A stretch of DNA of 64,000 bases from G963665545 sp963665545 (GCA_963665545.2 CAXXKZ010000004.1:1178001-1242000), one strand, 5' to 3'; positions 33,651 through 43,813 are shown, counted from the first letter of the stretch. Program-made: numbers and translations. The notes: generated by a model not told the origin, from the letters alone.

Positions 33651-34056
33651 TTCCAGCAACCTTGTTTAGGCGTGCTGTTCTAGTCTGTGAGGCGCCGCTT
33701 CTGAGCAAGGGGTCTCCTTGCAGGACGCGCTCGAGCCCATCCATGGGACGCTCCTCTTGAAACATCCCTGTTTCAAAGGGTCCTGCAAGAAGACCCCTTA
33801 CTCCGAATCGACTTGTGCCAGCGTTAGGAAAGCCCCATGCGCGGGCTGCTGTCCACGCCTTAAAGGATGCCGAGCGACGCACAAGCGACTGGGTCGCCGA
33901 GCCAGGGATGGCTCGGCGAGGCGACACGGAACAGGATGTTCCGTTGGAGCCGACCCACCAAGCGCGGAGAAGTGAGGGTAGCCCGAAGGGCCATCCGCCA
34001 GGCGTGGACAGCAGCCCGCTCATGGGGCTTTCCGGAGGTAGAACAGGTTGCTGGAA
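33651..34056. repeat. Dispersed repeat family B, intact copy B2 with terminal inverted repeats
   Basis: 406 bp bounded by TTCCAGCAACCT (33651-33662) and AGGTTGCTGGAA (34045-34056), perfect 12-bp inverted repeats. Inside are long stems: AAGGGGTC...GACCCCTT with TTGCAGGAC...GTCCTGCAA (about 33705-33803), TTGAAACA/TGTTTCAA, CGCCGAGCCA/TGGCTCGGCG (about 33896-33919) and ACGGAACA/TGTTCCGT. The reverse strand carries CAGTCGCTTGT (33881-33891), the uninterrupted version of the site where IS110 entered B1. No transposase is encoded. It ends one base before the aldolase stop codon. A non-autonomous mobile palindromic repeat is the best description. Confidence 0.82.
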
Positions 34057-34057
34057 T

Positions 34058-34828
34058 TCACGGCTGGCGCGCCAGGGCCTGCCGGAACACCGACAAGGCC
34101 GCGCTTGCTTGCGAGGTGATACTGGCGGTGTCGCTAACCACCGTGACGAGATCAAATCCTTCCAGGGCCATGGTGGTGGCGTATTCGGCAGTGCGGGCGT
34201 GAATCCCCAGGCGCTTGCCGTGGCTTCGCGCCACTTCGGCAACATGGGCGATCGCTGCCACCAATTGCTTCTCCTTGCGGTCCTGGCCCGGCGGCAATCC
34301 CATTGATATGCCCAGATCACCCGGACCGACAAACAACCCGGTCAGATGCGGGTGGCGGGCAATCTCCTCCACCGCTTCGAGGCCGGCGAGCGTCTCAATC
34401 ATTGCGAAAGTCATAATTCGCTGGTGGGAAATCTTGAAGTAATCAGAACCGATGGACAGCCTGGCCCGATTCGGACCGAAAGACCGCCGGCCAATGGGCG
34501 GATAATAACAGGCCGCCGTGAATGCCTGCGCCTGCTCTGCGCTTTCCACGGTGGGGCAGATCAGGCCCTGCGCCCCGGCATCCAGCAGATGACCAATCAG
34601 GACCGGGTCTTCACGGGGCAGGCGAGCAAAAGGTATGGCGCCGCGAGCCTCGATGGCCAGAATCGAATTCTTGGCCGCACTGATATCGATCATGCCGTGC
34701 TGCATGTCCAGCGTGACGACATCCGCGCCCGCGGACGCGAGCAATTCGGACAGGTAAGTGCCGGGCAGGTGCTGCCATGCATTTGCAGCCGGCCCATTCG
34801 CCCACAGCGCCTTCCCGGGTGTGGTCAT
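34058..34828 (-). CDS. HpcH/HpaI-family class II aldolase
   Basis: 256 aa with the family's metal and substrate residues: LDMQHGMIDI, ARLPREDPVLIGHLLDAGAQ (with the Arg), GLICPTVESAEQAQAF, MIETLAGLEAVEEI (metal Glu) and FVGPGDLGISMGL (metal Asp). It would cleave a 2-keto-4-hydroxy acid to pyruvate and an aldehyde. The stop of the oxidase gene upstream overlaps its start (ATGA), so aldolase and FAD oxidase probably act in one catabolic route for a hydroxy acid or sugar acid. Confidence 0.87.
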   Translation of the reverse strand: MTTPGKALWANGPAANAWQHLPGTYLSELLASAGADVVTLDMQHGMIDISAAKNSILAIEARGAIPFARLPREDPVLIGHLLDAGAQGLICPTVESAEQAQAFTAACYYPPIGRRSFGPNRARLSIGSDYFKISHQRIMTFAMIETLAGLEAVEEIARHPHLTGLFVGPGDLGISMGLPPGQDRKEKQLVAAIAHVAEVARSHGKRLGIHARTAEYATTMALEGFDLVTVVSDTASITSQASAALSVFRQALARQP

Positions 34829-36201
34829 GTAAATTCAATCACCTTGCCAGGGTTCATCAGATGTTTGGGATCGATCGCGTTCTTGATCAATGCCATCACA
34901 TCCACGGCAGGGCCGAGCTCAGCCCGAAGAAATTCCAATTTACCCATACCGATGCCGTGCTCGCCGGTGCAGGTTCCTTCCATATCCAGGGCTCGATGGA
35001 TCATGCGGTGATGCAGTGATTCGGCCACTTCCTGCTCGGTCGCGCTGTCTTCCCGCGCGCAAATGCCGACATGGAAATTCCCGTCCCCGACATGGCCGAT
35101 GATGGGTGCAACCAGTCCGCTTTGACGAATATCCTCCTGGGTTTCAAGAATGCAGTCCGCCAGGCGTGAAATGGGCACGCAGACATCGGTCCACCATTGT
35201 TTCGTGCCGGGGGCATAGGCCGCTATGGCGTGCGCCGCATCATGCCGGGCACGCCACAGTTTGCTGCGTTCTTCGGGCAGCGTCGCCCACTGGAAATCTT
35301 CCGCACCCCAGGCGTCAGCAATCATTGAAAATTGCTCCACCTGGTCCTTGGCGCCCACGGCACTGCCGTGAAACTCAAGCAGCAATGTGGTGCGTTCCTT
35401 GAATGTCGTTTTGGAATAGGCGTTAATCGCCCGCAGTGAGGCCTCATCCATCAACTCAATGCGGGCTACAGGAATGCCCATTTGTATGGTTTCTATCACC
35501 GCGTTTACGGCATTACCCAGGTTGGGAAAGCAACAAAACGCCGAAGACATTTCCTCGGGCAGACCATAAAGGCGCACGGTAAGTTCGGTGATGATCCCCA
35601 GCGTGCCCTCGGCACCGACAAACAGGCTGGTCAGGTCGTAGCCGGCGGAAGATTTTCGTGCGCGCCGGGCGGTGGTGATGACATTGCCGTCTGGCAGTAC
35701 CACGGTGAGGCTGAGAACGTTCTCTTTCATGGTCCCATAGCGTACTGCGTTGGTTCCGGATGCGCGGGTCGAGGCCATCCCACCGAGGGTCGCGTCGGCG
35801 CCCGGGTCGATCGGAAAAAACAGGCCGGTATCCCTGATGTAGGAATTGAGCTGCCGTCGGGTCACCCCAGGCTCAAGCCTGACATCCAAATCGGCTTCAT
35901 TGACCGCCAACACTTTGTTCATTCGCGACAGGTCAACTGTAATACCGCCGGCAATGGCCAGTATGTGACCCTCCAGCGAGGTGCCCACGCCGTAAGGGAT
36001 TACGGGCACTTCATGGTGGGCGCAGGCGCGCATGACCGCCTGCACCTCTTCGGTGGATTCGGGAAACACCACCCCTTCCGGGGCGTATTGAGGGAAATGT
36101 GACATGTCTTCGGCATGCTGCTGGCACACGCCCGGCGAAGAGGATGCCCGCTCGCCCATGACAGCCTGCAGTTCCGAAATTACCTTTGCAGCATTACTCA
36201 T
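34825..36201 (-). CDS. FAD-linked oxidase, GlcD / D-lactate dehydrogenase type
   Basis: 458 aa from MSNAAKVISELQ (ATG at 36201; an ATG at 36249 is less likely). FAD_binding_4 domain: VPVIPYGVGTSLEGHILAIA, GADATLGGMASTRASGTNAV and VGAEGTLGIITELTVRLYG. FAD-oxidase C-terminal domain: PIIGHVGDGNFHVGI (with catalytic/metal His) and EGTCTGEHGIGMGKLEF. It oxidises a 2-hydroxy acid such as glycolate or D-lactate, passing electrons to quinone or cytochrome. Its substrate may be linked to the aldolase product. Confidence 0.9.
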   Translation of the reverse strand: MSNAAKVISELQAVMGERASSSPGVCQQHAEDMSHFPQYAPEGVVFPESTEEVQAVMRACAHHEVPVIPYGVGTSLEGHILAIAGGITVDLSRMNKVLAVNEADLDVRLEPGVTRRQLNSYIRDTGLFFPIDPGADATLGGMASTRASGTNAVRYGTMKENVLSLTVVLPDGNVITTARRARKSSAGYDLTSLFVGAEGTLGIITELTVRLYGLPEEMSSAFCCFPNLGNAVNAVIETIQMGIPVARIELMDEASLRAINAYSKTTFKERTTLLLEFHGSAVGAKDQVEQFSMIADAWGAEDFQWATLPEERSKLWRARHDAAHAIAAYAPGTKQWWTDVCVPISRLADCILETQEDIRQSGLVAPIIGHVGDGNFHVGICAREDSATEQEVAESLHHRMIHRALDMEGTCTGEHGIGMGKLEFLRAELGPAVDVMALIKNAIDPKHLMNPGKVIEFT

Positions 36202-36347
36202 TGCAAAATCCGCTCCCGCAAACAACGAAAGATACCACAGTGGCATCACTTATCCCGTCTCCCACCTACCACAAACGATCGCGCTTGACGGTGGCTTCTT
36301 GGCGCATTTCCGTCTTAGCTCAGGTGCAACAATATACGGAGAGTTCA

Positions 36348-37402
36348 GTGAACCGACGCAATTATCACCGCCTGCGGGCATTGCCGCGCATGGCGCTGGT
36401 GCTGATGCTGGCGACCGTGCCATTGCTGGCCGACGATAACGCACTGGAGACGGTCAAGGAACAAATCGTGGAGCTGTCCGCCATCTCGGGCGGTGAAGTG
36501 GGTGTTGCCGTTGAACACCTGGAGTCCGGGCATGCCTTTTCCGGTCAATGCAGGAGAGCCCTATCCTCTCGCCAGCACCTACAAGGTCGCCATCGCGGGC
36601 TACCTGATGAGCCTGGTCGAGGGCCGGTCAGTTTTCATTGGACCAGATGATTACTGTGCAGCCCCGCCAGATGTCTCCTGGCGGAATGCCGATTGCGCAT
36701 TTCTTCCCGCATGACGGTGTCGTTTTGTCTTTGCACAATCTGCTGGAAGTGATGCTGACGGAAAGCAGCAACACCGCCACCGACGTCATCGTAGACCTGG
36801 TGGGCGGTGGCGAGGCCGTCACCGCGTGGCTGAAGCAACAAGGCATTGAAGATATCCGGGTCGACCGCACGACCGCTTCGCTGATCCGGGACTATTTGGG
36901 GTTTCCTTATCCCGAAGACCCAAATGTGTCGCTACGGGACCAATATGTTGACTTGCAGGGCAGCATGAGCGTCGATGAATTCGAGGCCCAGTTCGAACGG
37001 CCGGAAATGTACGGCAACTTCCTGGCGGACCCACGGGACCAGGGCACACCAACGGCCATGAATAACTTGCTGGGCAAACTATGGCGAAACGAAATCCTCA
37101 GCGCCGACAGCGGACAGGTCATCCGGGATATCATGGCACGCTGCCGTACCGGCGTGCACCGCCTCAAGGGCCAGTTACCTCCCGGAACTGAAGTGGCTCA
37201 CAAGACCGGTACCATCGGTGGCACCCTGAACGATGTCGGCGTCATCACCTTGCCCCAGGATGGCGGCCACGTACTCATCTCCGTCTTCGTCAAGAGCAGT
37301 TCCCTGGATTGGGCCCGGCGTGAGTTGGCGATCGCCGAAATCGCGCGAACCGTCTACGACTATTACCTCCTCAATCCCCTAGCCCGGCCGGCCGCAGAAT
37401 GA
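36348..37402 (+). CDS. Exported class A beta-lactamase-like serine hydrolase, two single-base frameshifts
   Basis: A GTG at 36348 follows GGAGAG (36338-36343) and opens a signal peptide (MALVLMLATVPLLA). Three frames then carry one protein: GEVGVAVEHLESGHAFS, then VNAGEPYPLASTYKVAIAGY (active-site STYK), then SLDQMITVQPRQMSPGG to the end with AHKTGTIGGTLNDVG (KTG). Removing one base near 36537-36544 and one G of GGG (36621-36623) rebuilds about 350 aa without gaps. The usual SDN motif reads SSN (TESSNTATD), and the ExxLN glutamate of true class A enzymes is not apparent, so hydrolysis of beta-lactams is doubtful. Confidence 0.75.
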
Positions 37403-37509
37403 GAGTCCTCAAGCGCATTGCAAACGGCAATCACAACTCGATCTTCACCATCAAGAGCAACGCCGACATCATTATTGAAGAAATTCGGCAGGGTCTGCGC
37501 GGCCTTTAG
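37399..37509 (+). CDS. Possible 36-aa protein coupled to the beta-lactamase-like gene
   Basis: The ATG overlaps the preceding stop (ATGA) and is followed by 36 codons: MRVLKRIANGNHNSIFTIKS, then NADIIIEEIRQGLRGL and TAG. The overlap and the clean amphipathic end suggest translation, but no family is recognised and the length allows chance. Confidence 0.35.
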   Translation: MRVLKRIANGNHNSIFTIKSNADIIIEEIRQGLRGL

Positions 37510-37959
37510 GCAAATGAACTTCCCAAAATTCCGAAAGCGTTAAAATTTTGTAAAAAACATACGCCGGCGTCTGGTGCATCCGCATCAATTCCCTTATACT
37601 CCGCGGCCTGAAATATGGGCAAGGTGATTCGCTCTGTCGAATCTATGCCGGACCTGTACTTCAACCGTGCGGACCGTATCAGGCCACAATGGCGGCACGA
37701 CAACGGTTTGATCCGTCATCCAGGAGGCCGGGAGAGGGCCAAAATCCATGTGCAATAAGTACCGGATTTTTGCTTATTTTGATTGCCAAATGGAGCGTTT
37801 CCTGTTACAAATGTCCGCGAACTTAACAAAATATTAATAATATTCATTTGTCGATCGTAATAACAGTAGTGGTGAAGCCCGATACGTTGAATCGTTGAAT
37901 TGACGACGAATTGACTTGTTGGGCAACATTTAAGCCACGCCTATATTGGGAGAAAATAT
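37510..37959 (+). other. Intergenic region upstream of the TonB receptor
   Basis: 450 bp without a credible gene. It includes a -10-like TATACT near 37593 and AT-rich DNA from about 37740 to 37870. The receptor start has a good ribosome site (GGGAG before the ATG at 37960). A long leader may exist, but I see no known riboswitch or clear operator. Confidence 0.4.
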
Positions 37960-40652
37960 ATGACTCGCAGGGGAATTAGAAAGATTCCTATTTTTGGCAC
38001 CCTCGTTCTGGCGCTATTGCTGGCCTTCACAGCCAATTCCTGGGCACAGGAGCAGCAAGGTGCAGACGGAGAAGACGAAGCCGCACTCGATAAGATTCTG
38101 GTTACCGGTTCTCGCATCAAACGTAATGAAATCGAGGGCCCCGCGCCCGTCGTTATCATTACGCGTGAAGACATGGACGAGCAGGGCTTCGGCACTGTTC
38201 AGGACGTAATGGACTCGCTGGTGCAAAACACCGGTGGTTCAGTTGACCAGAGTTTTGTATTCGGCTTTGTTCCTGGCGCATCCTCAATTGACTTGAGGGG
38301 TTTTGGCAACGGCCGTTCACTGACACTGCTCGATGGCCGCCGCATCCCGGTTTACCCGGTCGGCAACAGCGGTACCTCAAACTTTGTCGACTTGTCGTCC
38401 ATCCCGGTCTCCATTATCGAGCGCATTGAAATCCTGCTGCAGGGCGCTTCGGCCATTTTGGTTCTGACGCAATTTCCGGTGTGATCAACATCATCACCCG
38501 CAAGGACTTTGAAGGCGTCGAAATCAACGCCCGATTTGGTGATACCAAGGACGGCGGATATGGGACACAGCGCGTCATATTGACCGCTGGTGCGTCAAAC
38601 GATACGACCAATGTATTCTTCTCGGCTGAGTACTATCACAATTCTCAACTGCTGGCGCCCCAGCGTGACTATGCGGCATCAGACGTGGCCAATGAGCGAG
38701 GCGCCTACAGCGTCGGCGGCGCCACCTTCCTGGATCCCGTTTTTACCGGTCTCACAGCTTATGACAAATGTGGCGACCCCAATGACCCACTGGGCTCCCA
38801 ATTGATCAATACCGGCGTACCGGGTGATTGGTGCCGCTACAACCGCAGTCAGTGGCGGCAACTGTTCCCCGAAAACGAGCGCTTGTCCATATTCACCAAG
38901 CTGACGCATGACTTCAACGATAACCTGCAGGGTTTTGCCCGCTTCGGTTTTGCTGAATACACCACCGACACCCAGATCGAACCGAATTTTTACGGCGGCT
39001 GGTGGTTTGGTTCACAACCGCAGAATAACGATGCAACAATCGTGCCTTCCAATGCCGGCGTATTGATTTCAGGCATCCCGATCGGTGGCCCGGGCGATGA
39101 ACTGCTGTGGGGTCTGGTCCCGGCGGATGGGGCAAACAACCCTATTGGCATTGATGGCTGGTTCGTCCGCAGGTTGTTTGAGTACGGCCCACGTGTGTCC
39201 CATATTGAAAACACCGGCGTCAACAGAATTGTCGGACTCAACGGTATTTTCGGCAAAAACGGCATGCTCGAATGGGAAACGGCCATTAGCTACAATCGCA
39301 CCCGTTTGACGATCACCCGTCCGAATATTATATCCTCGGTATTCAACAACGAAGTGACCGCCGGTCTCGACCTGTTCAAGATCATTCCCCAGGACGTAAT
39401 CGACCGCACCACCTTCCTGGCGACCCGTCAGTCAGAGTCCAAGAACTGGACGGCCGACTTCCAGGTGTCCGGCGAACTTCCCTGGGAACTGCCCGGCGGC
39501 CCGGTTGCGTTCGCCTCAATCATTGATTTTGAGCAACAGTCCTTCTTCAACCAACCCGATCCGATCAGTATTATCGGTGATGCCTTTGACGGCAGCTCGG
39601 CTGGTGGCGGCAAGCGCAACCACTGGGGCGTGGGTCTGGAAGTGCTATTTCCCATACACGACACCTTTGAGGTAACCCTGGCCGGTCGCTTCGATGATTA
39701 CCAGGACGACTCCAACACCGGTTCAGCCTTCAGCCCGCTGATCAACTTCACCTGGCGCCCGACCAACACACTGCTGATCCGTGGTAGCTGGGGCGAAAGC
39801 TTCCGCGCACCGGACCTGCAACGCCTGTTCGGCGCCACCACCAGCGCATTCACGACGGTCAACAATCCATTTACCGGTTTGCAGGAGCAATCCATACCCC
39901 TGCGGCTCGGCGCCAATATAGATCTGGCCGAGGAAGAGGGTGAACATTACGGTTTTGGCATCGTGTGGGACGCGTTTGAAGGCTTCACAGCCTCAGCGGA
40001 CTTCTACAACATCTCCCTCGAGCAAATCGTCTCTACCCCGAGTGCGCAGTTCATCCTGAACAGTTGTTTTGCGGCTGGAATTTTCTGTGAAAATTTTGAT
40101 CTCAATCCGATCGACAGCACGATTATCGAGCTCCGTTCAGGCGCCATCAACGTGTCCTTGCAGGAGATTCAGGGTATCGACTTTACGTTCAACTACGACC
40201 TGATCACCGAAAGAGCCGGCTTCTGGAATTTCAACCTGCAATGGGCCTGGGTGGATTCCATTAAAACTCAATTCAGCGAACTCAGTGACCCGGTTGAAAA
40301 CATCGGATTTGCTACGCTGCCGGAAAATCGCCTAAACTTCCTGATCAACTGGACCAAGGGCGATTTCGGCGCCACCTGGCTGACCATCTGGGTTGATGAG
40401 ATGTGCGGTGTCAACGGCTTTGACTGCGGAAAGGACGAATTCATTGACAGCTACACCGTTTCCAACGCCTCCGTGCGCTATGACTTTGGCGACTGGGGCC
40501 TGGTGCAGTTGGGTGTCAACAACGTCTTCAACGAAGATCCTGCGGATGACCCGACCAACAACCAGTGGCCGTGGTTCTTCAACAACGGTGGCTACTCCAA
40601 CCCGATCGGTCTGGAATACTACCTGCAGTACCGCAAGACCTGGGGCAACTAA
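37960..40652 (+). CDS. TonB-dependent outer-membrane receptor, one-base frameshift
   Basis: Two overlapping frames make one receptor of about 897 aa. Part 1: signal peptide (FGTLVLALLLAFTANSWAQE), TonB-box-like ALDKILVTGSRI and plug domain (IITREDMDEQGFGTVQDVMD, GASSIDLRGFGNGRSLTLLD). Part 2 starts GVINIITRKDFEGVEINARF and gives the full barrel, including SPLINFTWRPTNTLLIRGSW and GESFRAPDLQRLFG. The usual ASAIYGSDAISGVINI at the join is restored by one base (A) missing near 38457-38461. Oar/PapC-like receptors of this type import oligosaccharides, peptides or other large nutrients; the ligand is not evident. A strong terminator follows. Confidence 0.88.
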
Positions 40653-40686
40653 GCCGAAACCGGTTTAGCTGAAACAGCTACAAGAT

Positions 40687-40719
40687 AAAACGGCCGGCAA
40701 CAATGCCGGCCGTTTTTTT
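40687..40719. terminator. Strong bidirectional intrinsic terminator
   Basis: ACGGCCGGCA (40690-40699), loop acaa, TGCCGGCCGT (40704-40713), with T7 on the plus strand and AAAA on the left side. It separates the convergent TonB receptor and the SDR gene, whose stop is one base further. Confidence 0.93.
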
Positions 40720-40720
40720 G

Positions 40721-41515
40721 TCAGAGCATCAAATCTCCGCCATTGACATCAATCGACGCGCCGGTGATATAGCTGCCGGTCGTGCATAGAAAAACCACCA
40801 CATCAGCGACTTCTGCAGGCAACCTCAACCTCTTGATCGGAAAACTGTTCTCGTAGGCGTTGATCTGTGCCTGTGAAATGGTGTCCCGCACCATCGCGGT
40901 ATCGATCAAGCCAGGACAGATCGCGTTGACCAGGACCCCCTCTTCGGCTGTTTCCCTGGCCAATGCACGGGTCAGTCCCAGGACGCCGGCCTTGGCCGCG
41001 GTGTAGTGCGCCCCGCCCATGGTACTGACACTGCGACCCGCGCTGGACGACATGTTCACAATTCGCCCGAAGCCGGCTGCCCGCATATGTGGCAGGACTG
41101 CCTTGCAACACAGAAAGGTGCCCGTCAGATTGACATCAAGCACCCGTTGCCATTCCTGGCAGGACAGTTCGGCGAAGCGGGTGGGGTACAAAATGCCGGC
41201 GTTGTTGACCAGGATGGATACTGCACCGAACTGAGCAATGGCCTGTCCCACCACGTGATTCACTTGCTCTGCGCTGGTGACGTCCATTGCGGCCGCCTGC
41301 GCCAGCTTGGCCATTCCAGTATTACACTCGTGGTTGATGCCATCAGCAGCCAGCTGAGCGTGTTCCAGCGAGACATCCGTGATCAGCACCTGGGCACCGG
41401 CCACTGCAAGCGCTCGTGATATGGCCTCACCCATGCCCCGAGCGGCGCCCGTGACAATGGCAACATGCCCCTCCAGCACCATTGCGCCGGGTGATTTAGC
41501 GTCCAGATTGCTCAC
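40721..41515 (-). CDS. Short-chain dehydrogenase/reductase
   Basis: 264-aa classical SDR: TGAARGMGEAISRAL (TGxxxGxG cofactor loop), LVNNAGILYP, IVNMSSSAGRSVSTMGGAHY (catalytic Ser), YTAAKAGVLGLTRALA (YxxxK) and a C-terminal GASIDVNGGDLML. It is probably NAD(H)-dependent because Asp follows the second strand (LITDVSLEH). It is divergent from the TetR gene at 41675, which may control it. Confidence 0.9.
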   Translation of the reverse strand: MSNLDAKSPGAMVLEGHVAIVTGAARGMGEAISRALAVAGAQVLITDVSLEHAQLAADGINHECNTGMAKLAQAAAMDVTSAEQVNHVVGQAIAQFGAVSILVNNAGILYPTRFAELSCQEWQRVLDVNLTGTFLCCKAVLPHMRAAGFGRIVNMSSSAGRSVSTMGGAHYTAAKAGVLGLTRALARETAEEGVLVNAICPGLIDTAMVRDTISQAQINAYENSFPIKRLRLPAEVADVVVFLCTTGSYITGASIDVNGGDLML

Positions 41516-41674
41516 GCGCCAGACGATACGACACTTCTGCGGGAATTACGAGCCTGCCAAGAACGCGGCCCAAAAGGCCACCCAAACAGCGGCCCAAACA
41601 GCGGCCTGGATGCAGACAGAATGGAGTGGTCCAAATTCTGAACTAGAGTACAATAATCATATTCAGGTCCACCC

Positions 41675-42331
41675 ATGGAGCACCAATTGGCCACAAAAAC
41701 AAAGACGCAATCAGGCAAGTCAAAATCCAGGAAAGGCGGCAAACCGTCGTTTATTGAGCAAGCCCGGCGCAAGCAAATCCTGGATGTTGCAACCCAGCTA
41801 TTCGCCACCAAGGGTTTCAGCCGAACCTCCATTGAAGAGATCGCCGAAGCTGTCGATGTCAGCCGCGGCGTTATTTTCTATTACTTCAATGGCAAGCGCG
41901 AGTTGGGAGAAGAAACCATCAAACAAGGCCTGCGGGACTACGGCGACTACGTTCAAGCGCGGGTCGCAACAAAGCGCAAGGCGCAGGGCAAGCTGCTCGA
42001 ATTCGTCGATGCCTGTGTCGACTTCACCACGGAGCATCGTAGCGACTACCTGCTGTTTGCCGATACCATCGGTTGTTTCAGCAACAGCGACGACAAGTAT
42101 CGGCTGTTGGCCTGGGTCAATCAGCGCACGCGCCAACTGCTGGTGGGGTTGATTGAGGAAGGCCAGGCCAGCGGTGAAATAGCCCGGGTTCCCGCCACCG
42201 AACTCGCTGACGTCATTCAGAGCTTGGTTGACGGAATGATGCAACTCGCAGCCGTGGAACCCGATCAGGTCAATGCCGAAGGCTGCAAAAAACTCATCAG
42301 AACAATGCTGCTAAGCGTTATCAAACCCTGA
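41675..42331 (+). CDS. TetR/AcrR-family transcriptional regulator
   Basis: 218 aa. Basic N-terminal tail, then the HTH: RKQILDVATQLFATKGFSRT, SIEEIAEAVDVSRGVIFYYF, NGKRELGEETI. The C-terminal ligand domain is not classifiable. Upstream is a -10-like TACAAT around 41650. It lies between a divergent SDR gene and a downstream serine hydrolase (22 bp), both likely targets. The inducer is unknown. Confidence 0.9.
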   Translation: MEHQLATKTKTQSGKSKSRKGGKPSFIEQARRKQILDVATQLFATKGFSRTSIEEIAEAVDVSRGVIFYYFNGKRELGEETIKQGLRDYGDYVQARVATKRKAQGKLLEFVDACVDFTTEHRSDYLLFADTIGCFSNSDDKYRLLAWVNQRTRQLLVGLIEEGQASGEIARVPATELADVIQSLVDGMMQLAAVEPDQVNAEGCKKLIRTMLLSVIKP

Positions 42332-42353
42332 AGGGCAACGTGCAGGAGAATTT

Positions 42354-43769
42354 ATGAATCCAGGTCCAGTCATTTTTGCCGCTGCGTTGACAGCGTTTTA
42401 CGCAATTCCTTCATTGGCCCAGTCCGATGTCATGTCTGAGGCCCAACGCCTTGAAATAGCATCGCTGACGGAACGTTTCATGACGGCTGGACACTATCCC
42501 TCGATTACGGTTGCCATCGACCAGGGGGGCGAGAGCCTGTATACCGCTTCAATGGGCAGTGCAAACCTTGAGCACGACATCCCAGCGCAGCCCACATCCG
42601 CTTACGCCATCGGTTCAATCACCAAGTCATTTACTGCATTGACGATACTGGTGCTGGTGGCGGAAGGGAAACTGTCACTGGAGCAGCCCCTGAGTGCGTA
42701 TCTCCCCGACTACGCAGGTCCGGCCCAATCGGTACCCATACGGCGATTACTCGACCACAGTTCCGGAATTCCCAATTACACCAGTTTGCCAGGCCTTAAC
42801 CCCAAGCTGCGCCGTACCGTTTACAGCAGGGAGCAAATGGTTGCCTTCTTTGAGAAACTGCCCCTGGAGTTTGAGCCAGGCGACAAATTCAGCTACAGCA
42901 ACTCGGGCTACTACTTGCTGGTCCTGATCATCGAGGCTCAAACCGGACTGGATTACTACGACGCCCTCGACCTGATCATTTTTCAACCGCTGGGCCTGGA
43001 ACACACCTATAACGGTAACGATTCTGAAATTATCCCCGAGCGTGTGGCAGGCTATGGCCTCGGCCCTTTGGGCTTTGTCAATGCGCCGCCCTGGTCGAAC
43101 CTGGTGCCGTTTTCCGCCGGCTCGCTGATATCCACCGCGGCCGATCTGATTCGTTATAGAAGAGGCGTATTCACCTCTGATGTCTATCCCGACAGCGTCA
43201 AGAAGCATCTCGGTCAGACTTACCCCTTGAATGACGGAACCATCGGTACGTACACCATCGGGGGCCTGCTCAGGTCAGAGATTGACGGTCACGCCAAGTA
43301 CGCCCATTCGGGGGATATCTGGGGTTATGCCGCCGATCACGCCTGGTACCCTGACGACGACATCACCATTGTTATTTTGACCAACCACCAGGCAGAGGCG
43401 CCTTCGGTGGTGTCCCTGGAGCAGAAGATTGCGCGCGTGATGTTTGGCCTTCCGCAGCCTGATATCAGCGACCTGACCCTCAAGCAGGACGAGCTGGACC
43501 GCCTCCAGGGCGACTTCTTGCTGCATCCTTTTCTTTTTGGACCGCCGCGATATGGCTTTGTTGGCGAACAAGGCAAACTTTATCTGCGTTTCGGCGGCAT
43601 CGACGCCGGGGGTCCGAAACTGCCATTATTGGCCCAGGGCGACGGTCGTTTTGTCATGGCATTCGATGATGAATGGGTTTTCCAGTTCAGTCGCGAGCAG
43701 AATCGAGCTCAATCCTTTGCAGCACAGACGCGGGACGGCAACTTCTATGCGGCCAGGATCGACCCCTGA
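42354..43769 (+). CDS. Exported serine hydrolase of the beta-lactamase/PBP (class C-like) family
   Basis: 471 aa with a signal peptide (FAAALTAFYAIPSLAQ). SxxK motif in AIGSITKSFTALTILVLVAE, YxN-type YSNSGYYLLVLIIEAQTG, and a third-motif HSGDIWGYAADHAWYPD region; then about 110 C-terminal residues with strand character. Such enzymes cleave esters, D-peptides or amides; true AmpC activity is unlikely. It is transcribed with the TetR gene. Confidence 0.85.
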   Translation: MNPGPVIFAAALTAFYAIPSLAQSDVMSEAQRLEIASLTERFMTAGHYPSITVAIDQGGESLYTASMGSANLEHDIPAQPTSAYAIGSITKSFTALTILVLVAEGKLSLEQPLSAYLPDYAGPAQSVPIRRLLDHSSGIPNYTSLPGLNPKLRRTVYSREQMVAFFEKLPLEFEPGDKFSYSNSGYYLLVLIIEAQTGLDYYDALDLIIFQPLGLEHTYNGNDSEIIPERVAGYGLGPLGFVNAPPWSNLVPFSAGSLISTAADLIRYRRGVFTSDVYPDSVKKHLGQTYPLNDGTIGTYTIGGLLRSEIDGHAKYAHSGDIWGYAADHAWYPDDDITIVILTNHQAEAPSVVSLEQKIARVMFGLPQPDISDLTLKQDELDRLQGDFLLHPFLFGPPRYGFVGEQGKLYLRFGGIDAGGPKLPLLAQGDGRFVMAFDDEWVFQFSREQNRAQSFAAQTRDGNFYAARIDP

Positions 43770-43813
43770 TGCGCCGTATTTGTGGCTATACTGGCGGAAA
43801 TTGTTGCGTTAAT

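Noticed and set aside
33640..34332. A 230-codon open frame on the minus strand through repeat B2 and part of the aldolase gene
   Set aside because: It reads the aldolase in a wrong frame and then the palindromic repeat; composition is rich in Arg, Pro and Trp and no family is recognisable. Openness comes from the GC-rich stems.
37510..37959. A TonB-receptor-associated riboswitch
   Set aside because: I looked for cobalamin-, TPP- and SAM-type core motifs in this leader and saw none.
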